In this document: in pieces, positions 1 to 5,574 of the stretch
How positions within the stretch are numbered: position 1 is the stretch's first letter
How the letters are laid out: every line of letters begins with the position of its first letter
Assembly: GCA_013813075.1 (NCBI GenBank)
Contig: JACCSI010000429.1
Span: forward strand, 1 to 8,276
Length of the DNA: 8,276 nt
Direction of reading: 5' to 3'
Origin: Acidobacteriota bacterium
GTDB taxonomy: Bacteria > Acidobacteriota > Vicinamibacteria > Vicinamibacterales > UBA2999
Program-made: the position numbers and the translations under genes
Notes under the pieces: model-generated
Database searches by the model: none
Seen by the model: only the letters and a program-made list of their open reading frames with translations
Told to the model about the DNA's origin: nothing

Positions 1-1
1 G

Positions 2-43
2 ATTGAGATCGTGGGCAAGCAGTCTAAGGCGTATCTTGCGAAG
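2..43 (+). repeat. Partial copy of the DUF3089 C-terminal coding segment (pairs with 1124-1165)
   Basis: The 14 codons at 2-43 encode IEIVGKQSKAYLAK and align without gaps to codons at 1124-1165, VDIVGTQAKAFLAK. Nine of 14 residues are identical and four of the other five differences are conservative (I/V, E/D, S/A, Y/F). The second segment is the C-terminus of the DUF3089 protein, so the first is read as the tail of a preceding DUF3089 domain. The homology is seen in the sequence; the upstream domain is inferred. Confidence 0.7.
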
Positions 44-1177
44 GGAACCGCGCCCTCCTTCGCGCAGGCCCCGTCGGCCGCTGCGACAGCAAACGATTAC
101 AGCAAGGCGGAGACCTGGCTGTGCCGCCCCGGTGCACAAGACGCCTGCGCTATCGACCTGAACGCGACCGTCATCACGGAAGATGGCCGGCTGACGCCGG
201 AACCGTTCGTCGCGCCGCCGAATCCGCCGATTGACTGCTTCTATGTGTACCCAACCGTGTCGCTCGACACGACCGGGAACAGCGACATGACCGCCGGACC
301 CGAGGAGCGCAACGTCATTCGCGGGCAGTTCGCGCGCTTTCGGTCGCAGTGCCGGCCCTTCGCCCCTCTCTATCGCCAGTTCACCTTGAGCGCGCTACGC
401 GCAAACACGGCAGGTAAGCCGATGGCGGCCGACCGCGCCATCGGCAACAACGACGTGCGCGACGCGTGGAACCATTATCTGAAGCACGATAACAACGGGC
501 GCGGCTTCGTGCTGATCGGGCACTCGCAGGGCTCGGGCGTGCTCTCACAACTGATGCGCACCGAGATCGACGGCAAGCCAATTCAGTCACGACTGATCTC
601 GGCGCTGCTGCTCGGAACGAACGTCGCGGTGCCACAAGGCAAAGACGTCGGTGGCACGTTCAAGAACATTCCGCTGTGTCGTGCGGCCGAGCAAACCGGC
701 TGTGTCATCAGCTACGTGTCCTTCCGTTCCGATGTGCCGCCGCCGACGGATTCGCGTTTTGGCCGCGTCCAGGAACCCGGGATGCAGGCGGCCTGCACCA
801 ACCCGGCCGCCCTTGGTGGTGGACGCGCACCGCTGCACGCGTATCTGAGCGCGGGCACCGGGAGCATTGTGAATACGTCGAACGGACCGGTGAACTGGAC
901 GACGCCGACCGAGACCATCACGACACCGTTTGTCAGCGTGCCGCGATTGCTGACTGCGGAATGCGTGTCGAATGCCCAGGGCTCCTATCTGGCGATAACC
1001 GTCAACGGCGACGCACACGATCCTCGCGCCGACGACATCGCCGGCGACGTCATGAGCAACGGAAAAGTCGTTCCAAGCTGGGGCCTGCACCTCATCGACG
1101 TCCATGCCGCCATGGGCAATCTCGTCGACATCGTCGGCACGCAGGCGAAGGCGTTCCTCGCGAAGAAGCGCCCGTAG
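2..1177 (+). CDS. DUF3089 domain alpha/beta-hydrolase, 5' end outside the window
   Basis: The frame is open from base 2. The first possible start in the window is a GTG at base 11, giving 388 residues, but no ribosome binding site can be seen and the frame continues upstream, so the gene is treated as 5' partial. Numbering from that GTG, the DUF3089-type domain begins near residue 29 (DYSKAETWLCRP) and includes the typical segment IDCFYVYPTVS (74-84). The nucleophile elbow is GHSQGS with Ser172. The C-terminal conserved block is DPRADD (337-342) followed by SWGLHLIDVHAAMGNLVDIV (356-375), which should supply the acid and His of a hydrolase triad. Several Cys residues (38, 46, 76, 114, 223, 231, 262, 318) would suit an exported disulfide-bonded protein, but no signal peptide lies in the window. 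Substrate is unknown; the family is only broadly called lipase/esterase-like. The first 14 codons resemble the C-terminus of this same protein, suggesting an upstream duplicate domain in the same reading frame. It ends 2 bases before the stop codon of the converging PLP enzyme gene. Confidence 0.85.
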   Translation: MEIVGKQSKAYLAKGTAPSFAQAPSAAATANDYSKAETWLCRPGAQDACAIDLNATVITEDGRLTPEPFVAPPNPPIDCFYVYPTVSLDTTGNSDMTAGPEERNVIRGQFARFRSQCRPFAPLYRQFTLSALRANTAGKPMAADRAIGNNDVRDAWNHYLKHDNNGRGFVLIGHSQGSGVLSQLMRTEIDGKPIQSRLISALLLGTNVAVPQGKDVGGTFKNIPLCRAAEQTGCVISYVSFRSDVPPPTDSRFGRVQEPGMQAACTNPAALGGGRAPLHAYLSAGTGSIVNTSNGPVNWTTPTETITTPFVSVPRLLTAECVSNAQGSYLAITVNGDAHDPRADDIAGDVMSNGKVVPSWGLHLIDVHAAMGNLVDIVGTQAKAFLAKKRP

Positions 1178-1179
1178 CG

Positions 1180-2565
1180 CTACTCGTCCTCTCGGACGAC
1201 GCCTAACTGCTCGGCCCGCTGCACCTGCCACGCCTCGACCTCCGCCGGCGACAGACTGTCGGCGTGATGAAGCGTCCAGTTGAGGCACGCGATGACGTCG
1301 TTCGCGTCTTCCATGCCGACCGCCAGACGAATCAGGCGATCGAAGCCGTTGCGCCGGAGCGCGGCGGGCGGAGTGAAGTACTCCGACACGGTCTTGTGAT
1401 GATTGACCTTGGTGGTCAAGCCGTCGAACGACAGCGCATAGCGAACGACCACACAGGTTGCCAGGACGTCCGCGTAGTGGCGTGTGCGGTCCTCATCCGC
1501 GCCGGCAACGCGGAATGACAGCAGGGAACCGTAGCGGATGTACTGCTTCGCGATCGCTGCCGCGTCCGGGTGGTTCGGTAGTGATGGATGAAAGACATCA
1601 CCTACCTTCGGATGTGACGCGAGAAAGGCCGCGACCCGTGACGCGCTGGCTGAACGCTGCGCGTGTGCGGCGTCGACCTCATCCAGCCCGGTGAGGATCG
1701 CCGTCGCTCGACGCCAGTCGAGGATGCCGCCGCGCATCGCCATCAAGTCCATCACCGCGTTGGCAAACGGCGTGTCGCGCGTCGCGATGTAGCCCCACAG
1801 ATCACGGTCGCTGCCGCTCAGCGACTTGGTGCCGCTGCCGACGATGATGTCCACGCCCTGATCCAGCAGCGGTTGCGCGAACGCCCAAGGGGTGGCAATC
1901 GTCGAGTCGACGACCAGTTTCAGGTCGGTGTCCGGACGTCGCGCTCGGGCGACGACCTCGCGCAGGGCGTCGAGATCCTGGGCACGCACCAGCGGATTGG
2001 TAAACGTCTCCGCGAATACGAAACGTGTCTGCGGCCGGATCGCGGACGCGAGCGCCGGCATGTCGCCGTCGTCGACCGTGGTCACCGATCCCCCGAGCCG
2101 CGCGGCGAGCCACTCCGCGTAAGTTCGGGTCTTGTTGTAAATCTGCCGCATCAGCACGGCATGCGACCCCGGCGCCATCAACGCGTCGAACGTCAGCGCA
2201 GTCGCCTGCATGCCCGAGTCGCAGACAAGGACCGCACCGGCGCGTTCAATGTCCTTGAGGCGCGCGATCAGCGCGGCCGTTGCCGTCGTCCCATAGCGCG
2301 CATACAAGTGCGGCAGCTCCGACCAGCATCCTTCAGTGGCGAAGAGGAACGCGGCTTTACGTTCCTGCCACTCAATCGCCCGCGCGGAGCCGAACAGATC
2401 GAGTTGCACGGTCGGTTCATCGGGATGCAGGTAGGGCAGACCCGTGCGGCGCGCGTGGGCGTCCAGCGCGTCGTGCAGTGCCCTGGTACCGGCACTCATG
2501 GCGCTGACCGGCGGCCGGTCCGTGGGACATCCCGACGGATCGAGCCACTCGGCGATGTTGCTCAC
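1180..2565 (-). CDS. Cys/Met metabolism PLP-dependent enzyme (cystathionine gamma-synthase / O-acylhomoserine sulfhydrylase-like)
   Basis: Fold-type I PLP enzyme of the Cys_Met_Meta_PP superfamily. It probably replaces the acyl group of O-acylhomoserine with sulfide or cysteine to give homocysteine or cystathionine in the cytoplasm. Numbering from the GTG at 2565 (461 residues): YARYGTT (88-94) matches the phosphate-binding YSRxGNPT region; CDSGMQAT is at 115-122; ETFTNPL (186-192) matches ESPTNPL; VVDSTIATP (218-226) matches VVDNTFATP, with Asp220 facing the PLP ring nitrogen; SGTKSLSG (244-251) carries the Schiff-base Lys247; RLAVGMED (413-420) matches RLSVGIED near the C-terminus. The GTG at 2565 overlaps the upstream TGA as GTGA, which favours this start; another in-frame GTG lies at 2589 and the first ATG at 2499. 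It is longer than the usual roughly 380-430 residues, with about 85 residues before YARYGTT instead of about 45, and lacks the usual PPIxxSST segment and the GHSD after the PLP lysine. Exact reaction (metB, metY or metZ type) cannot be settled, so no symbol is given. Confidence 0.88.
   Translation of the reverse strand: MSNIAEWLDPSGCPTDRPPVSAMSAGTRALHDALDAHARRTGLPYLHPDEPTVQLDLFGSARAIEWQERKAAFLFATEGCWSELPHLYARYGTTATAALIARLKDIERAGAVLVCDSGMQATALTFDALMAPGSHAVLMRQIYNKTRTYAEWLAARLGGSVTTVDDGDMPALASAIRPQTRFVFAETFTNPLVRAQDLDALREVVARARRPDTDLKLVVDSTIATPWAFAQPLLDQGVDIIVGSGTKSLSGSDRDLWGYIATRDTPFANAVMDLMAMRGGILDWRRATAILTGLDEVDAAHAQRSASASRVAAFLASHPKVGDVFHPSLPNHPDAAAIAKQYIRYGSLLSFRVAGADEDRTRHYADVLATCVVVRYALSFDGLTTKVNHHKTVSEYFTPPAALRRNGFDRLIRLAVGMEDANDVIACLNWTLHHADSLSPAEVEAWQVQRAEQLGVVREDE
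2562..2565 (-). other. GTGA stop/start overlap between the MetX-Hom fusion gene and the PLP enzyme gene
   Basis: On the minus strand the bases 2565-2562 read GTGA: the TGA ends the fusion gene and the GTG can start the PLP enzyme. Such 4-base overlaps usually mark translational coupling by re-initiation. A GGGG run lies 7 bases before the GTG as a weak Shine-Dalgarno candidate. The overlap itself is seen; use of this GTG is inferred. Confidence 0.6.
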
Positions 2566-4913
2566 TCGAGGACCCCAAGGCACAGGCACTGCTCCACCCG
2601 CGCCAGTCGCGTGGCCGCTGATTCGATCGCGGCGATCTGTTCCGCGGAGCCTGCAGAAACAATGAACCCCAGGTGCAGCAGATCGTGGTCGGTACGCGCG
2701 GCCCGATTCTGCACGGTGAGGCCGCCGCGACGCACGAGCGTCTCGACCCGCCGCTCCAACCCGGGACGCGGCTCGCCGCTGACACGCAAGTAGTGCCGGC
2801 GGGCGGGAGGAACAACATCTCCGCCGGGGCTGACCAGCGTCAGTACTTGCGGGACCGGCCAGCGCGACGAGTTGTCCTGCGCCAGATCGATCAAGTCGCC
2901 GAGAACGGCGGCCGCCGCCGGCATCGCGCCGCCGCCCTTACCGAAGAAGCTGAGATCGCCTGACGAGGCACAGCGCAGATAGATCGCGTTGTATTCCTCT
3001 TCCACGGACGCGAGCAAGTGCCAGGTCGGCAGCAGCAACGGTTCGACCGCCAGATCGAGCGCGCCGTCAACGCGCGCCGCGCGGGCGATCAGCCGGATCC
3101 GGCACCCCATCGACTCCGCCAGATCGCAATCAGCGGGCGTCAGGCCGGTAATGCCGCGAACCGGGAAGCCGTCGGGCCGCACCCATGCGCCGAAGGCGCG
3201 GTAGGTGAGGATGGATAACTTCGCCGCCGCGTCCATGCCGTTCAGGTCGTCGGTCGGATCGGCATCGGCAAAGCCCAGCGCCTGCGCCTCCGCGACGGCC
3301 TGCGGCAACGACAGCTCCGCCTCGAGCCGCGTCATCACGAAGTTGCATGTGCCGTTGACGATCCCCAACAAGCTGTCGATCTCGTCAGCGCGATGACTCA
3401 GGTGGCGAATGATCGGCAATGCCGCCGCAGCCGCGGCCTCGCAGTAAAGCGGCGTCGCCGTGCGCTGGGCCAGCACGCCGAGGTCGGCCAGCTTCGACGC
3501 CAGCAGCGCCTTGTTCGCGGTGACGACCGGTTTGCCGAGCGCGAGCGCGGCCGACAGTACAGGCTCCATCTCCATGCCGCCGGCGAGCTCGACGACGACG
3601 TCGACCTCCGGATCGCTGACAAGCTCGAGCGCGTCATCGACGATCGGGATGCCGTAAAGCTGAGGCCCCCGCGGCTTCGCGAGATCACGAACGGCAATCT
3701 TGACGACGCGAAAGCGGACACCGTAGCGGTCGGCAACGGCAGCATGCTGTCGATCAATCAAGTCGAGCAACCCGCCGCCGACCGTGCCGCATCCAATCAG
3801 ACCGATACGAAGCTCGCGCAGGGGCTCGACGCCCACGCCCTCGAACCGCGGCCGCTCGTGCGTGCGCAGTTCTCCGCCAAAGGCGTGCGCTTCCCGCAGC
3901 AACTCGGCCAGCCGTTCCTGGTCCGCTAGAAACGCGTCGTGGCCGTAGACGCTTTCAAGCTTCCACAGCGACGACTCCGCCCCGGCGGCCTGCAGCTCGC
4001 GATGGAGTTCCACTTGCAACGCCCAGGGAAACAGCATGTCGCCAGGAACACCCACGACAATCGTTTCAGCGGTCACTTTCGCCAGCGCAGCGCGAACGGC
4101 CGTCGCATCGTCTCCGATCGTGCCGCGATCGATCGACTCGCTGAGCAGAAGAAAGGTCCTGACCGGGAACTGTTCGGCGAACCGCCGGCCGTGATAGTCC
4201 AGGTATTCGGCCACCGGCGGGCGATCGAGTCCGGGTGTCAACTTTCCAAATCGCACGTCGAGTTCGACGCGTCCGCGATAGGTGAGCATGCCCAGCTGAC
4301 GGGCGCGAATCATGCCCGTCGCGACATCGCCATTGCGTAGTCCATCGCGCACCAGCTCGCGCTGCACGTGACGGGTGGCCGTGCCCCACCCGTCGGGACG
4401 GAGGCCTCCGGAAATAGCGATGAGTTTGGCGCACCGCTCGGCATGCCGCACCGCAAAGGCCACACCCACCATGCCGCCGAGGCTGGCGCCGATGAACGTG
4501 ACCCGCGAAGTGCAGGCGACCCCATCGAGCCAGGCTGCGAGAAGATCCGCGAGCCCGAGCACCGAAATCGCTGGCAGCGGACTGTCGTCGTTCAAGCCGC
4601 GCCACGTCGATCCGTTGCCCGGCCAGCACGGGCAGAGGATAGTGTGATGCGCCGGGTCAATCAGCCCGGGGCCGAACAATGCCGGCCACCATGCCTCGCG
4701 GCCACTGTCGGGCGCCGCCGTCGCATCCCCCAAGGGAAACGGTGACGCCGTGATGCCGCCGACGATGACGACAACCGGCGCGGTGCCGATCTCGGGCCCG
4801 TAGACCCAACCGGCAAGGGAAAGGTCGGCGAGCCTGTGTCCCTCGATGGTCATGGCGGCGTGCTCGACGGTCAGCCGCCTGGGCGTCGCCGTGAACGTGG
4901 AAGCTAAAGGCAT
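2562..4913 (-). CDS. Fusion of MetX-type homoserine O-acyltransferase and homoserine dehydrogenase with ACT-like tail
   Basis: A single 783-residue frame joins two enzymes of the methionine branch. Residues about 14-345 are a MetX-like alpha/beta hydrolase fold: nucleophile elbow GASLGGM with Ser144, GMIRARQLGMLTYRGR (200-215), acid in VPGD (Asp292), and the hallmark YGHDAFL with His325. Residues about 366-700 are homoserine dehydrogenase: NAD(P)-binding IGLIGCGTVGGG (370-381), VVTANKALL (463-471), GIVNGTCNF (517-525), and active-site block ADPTDDLNGMDAAAKL (551-566) with Asp561 and Lys565. The tail from about 703 (RRHYLRVSGEPRPGLE) looks like an ACT domain, which in this family often mediates feedback inhibition. 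Expected steps are aspartate semialdehyde to homoserine to O-acylhomoserine; the acyl donor is not determined. The ATG at 4913 lies 3 bases after the lipocalin gene's stop; an in-frame ATG at 4853 (Met21) is possible. The MetX loop has PGNG (98-101) instead of the long-form LGGCxGSTGP, and the conserved catalytic Glu position is Asp550. No aspartate kinase domain is present, unlike ThrA/MetL. Confidence 0.9.
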   Translation of the reverse strand: MPLASTFTATPRRLTVEHAAMTIEGHRLADLSLAGWVYGPEIGTAPVVVIVGGITASPFPLGDATAAPDSGREAWWPALFGPGLIDPAHHTILCPCWPGNGSTWRGLNDDSPLPAISVLGLADLLAAWLDGVACTSRVTFIGASLGGMVGVAFAVRHAERCAKLIAISGGLRPDGWGTATRHVQRELVRDGLRNGDVATGMIRARQLGMLTYRGRVELDVRFGKLTPGLDRPPVAEYLDYHGRRFAEQFPVRTFLLLSESIDRGTIGDDATAVRAALAKVTAETIVVGVPGDMLFPWALQVELHRELQAAGAESSLWKLESVYGHDAFLADQERLAELLREAHAFGGELRTHERPRFEGVGVEPLRELRIGLIGCGTVGGGLLDLIDRQHAAVADRYGVRFRVVKIAVRDLAKPRGPQLYGIPIVDDALELVSDPEVDVVVELAGGMEMEPVLSAALALGKPVVTANKALLASKLADLGVLAQRTATPLYCEAAAAAALPIIRHLSHRADEIDSLLGIVNGTCNFVMTRLEAELSLPQAVAEAQALGFADADPTDDLNGMDAAAKLSILTYRAFGAWVRPDGFPVRGITGLTPADCDLAESMGCRIRLIARAARVDGALDLAVEPLLLPTWHLLASVEEEYNAIYLRCASSGDLSFFGKGGGAMPAAAAVLGDLIDLAQDNSSRWPVPQVLTLVSPGGDVVPPARRHYLRVSGEPRPGLERRVETLVRRGGLTVQNRAARTDHDLLHLGFIVSAGSAEQIAAIESAATRLARVEQCLCLGVLE

Positions 4914-4916
4914 GCG

Positions 4917-5456
4917 CTATTTCATCCGTTCCCACGTGAGCGTCCCGGTGACACGACCCTCGGCGTTCTGGATCGACAGCATCAGCCTGTTGCCGTCGTC
5001 CGAGAACGCGTAGTGGCGCACAAGATCGGTCGAGACCCAATTGGGATTGACGGAACCCTCGACCTGATGTGTCACCGTGCGGCGTGCCGGATCGATCGCG
5101 TATTTGCCGTAGTACGCCGTGTACGTAGCGTAAGCCGCCGCACGCTCCGCGTCGAGCGACGCTGTGGGCGACACTCCTGCGGAGGAGGGCGTGAGCCCCG
5201 CCGGTGGCGATTGCGTCAACGGCTTGCGATTCGACCGCATCAACTGAGCTGACATATTGCCTGCCGCGTCATACATGATGCGCCCGCCGTCGTACTCCGC
5301 CCGGCGAGCCACGCCCTTCTCGTCGAAGTTCTCGAACGTCAAGAGACGCCAATGGCCGACGAATCGTTTCTGGACGTCAGCAGCGGCGGGCTGTGCCGTG
5401 ACGACGGCGTAGAGGCCGCACAGGCAGAGAGACAACGAGAGCAGCAGGCTTTGCAT
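4917..5456 (-). CDS. Secreted lipocalin-like domain protein (Lipocalin_5 type)
   Basis: A 179-residue exported protein. Residues 1-21 are a hydrophobic signal-like segment with a plausible cleavage after VTA (19-21). It has no positive charge near the start, and the two Cys at 11 and 13 do not form a convincing lipobox. The rest matches the small lipocalin-like family by pattern: FVGHWRLLTFENFDEKG (32-48), GGRIMYDAAGNMSAQLMR (57-74), YATYTAYYGKYAIDPARRTV (109-128), HQVEGSVNPNWVSTDLVRHY (130-149) and a final GTLTWERM (171-178). A Pro/Ser/Ala-rich stretch at about 80-100 interrupts the domain. These domains form beta barrels thought to bind small hydrophobic ligands; the ligand here is unknown. 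It is the first gene of the minus-strand operon, 3 bases before the MetX-Hom fusion, an unexpected partner for methionine enzymes. The ATG at 5456 has no clear Shine-Dalgarno sequence. Confidence 0.82.
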   Translation of the reverse strand: MQSLLLSLSLCLCGLYAVVTAQPAAADVQKRFVGHWRLLTFENFDEKGVARRAEYDGGRIMYDAAGNMSAQLMRSNRKPLTQSPPAGLTPSSAGVSPTASLDAERAAAYATYTAYYGKYAIDPARRTVTHQVEGSVNPNWVSTDLVRHYAFSDDGNRLMLSIQNAEGRVTGTLTWERMK

Positions 5457-5464
5457 ACGGGCGT

Positions 5465-5470
5465 ATTACA
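5465..5470 (-). promoter_or_regulatory. Possible -10 element (TGTAAT) for the minus-strand operon
   Basis: On the minus strand TGTAAT (5 of 6 matches to TATAAT) sits 8 bases before the lipocalin ATG at 5456. If used, transcription would begin at or next to the ATG, giving a nearly leaderless mRNA, in line with the missing Shine-Dalgarno sequence. The -35 region at the right spacing (about 5488-5493) is poor, so this is tentative. Confidence 0.25.
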
Positions 5471-5524
5471 ACATTTCTCACGAAACGGCCACACGGGACC
5501 GCGACTTGGAGCTTTGAACTGGGT

Positions 5525-5558
5525 CTGGCGCTGCCGGAACCTGCCGCGTCCACGCCAG
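5525..5558 (+). other. Inverted repeat CTGGCG/CGCCAG in the esterase leader
   Basis: A perfect 6-base inverted repeat, CTGGCG at 5525-5530 and CGCCAG at 5553-5558, encloses 22 bases and ends 4 bases before the AGGA ribosome binding site of the esterase gene. It could form a stem in the 5' leader or be an operator half-site pair. No U-run follows, so it is not a classic terminator. In GC-rich DNA a stem this short may be chance. Confidence 0.2.
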
Positions 5559-5562
5559 TGGT

Positions 5563-5566
5563 AGGA
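5563..5566 (+). promoter_or_regulatory. Ribosome binding site AGGA of the esterase gene
   Basis: AGGA lies 8 bases before the ATG at 5575 and 14 before the next in-frame ATG at 5581, so it favours the first ATG. No convincing -35/-10 pair was found between 5457 and 5562 on the plus strand. Confidence 0.5.
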
Positions 5567-5574
5567 TCCGCGAC

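Noticed and set aside
587..1288. Open minus-strand frame of 233 codons across the end of the DUF3089 gene
   Set aside because: No family features, and it overlaps the ends of two real convergent genes.
1663..2793. Open plus-strand frame of 376 codons opposite the PLP enzyme
   Set aside because: Arg-rich low-information product that runs across the stop/start junction of two well-supported minus-strand genes.
2562..4913. Interpretation as an aspartate kinase-homoserine dehydrogenase (ThrA/MetL)
   Set aside because: The N-terminal half has a GxSxGG nucleophile elbow and YGHDAFL, which are MetX features, and no kinase motif is present.
5423..5425. Cys residues at 11 and 13 of the lipocalin-like protein as a lipoprotein lipobox
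   Set aside because: The preceding residues do not fit the [LVI][ASTVI][GAS]C pattern; a normal signal peptidase I site after VTA is more plausible.
5457..5574. Searched for a SAM riboswitch or similar leader upstream of the methionine operon
   Set aside because: Only 118 bases lie between the divergent genes, and no multi-stem SAM-type core, terminator hairpin with U-run or MetJ-like box repeat was recognisable by eye.
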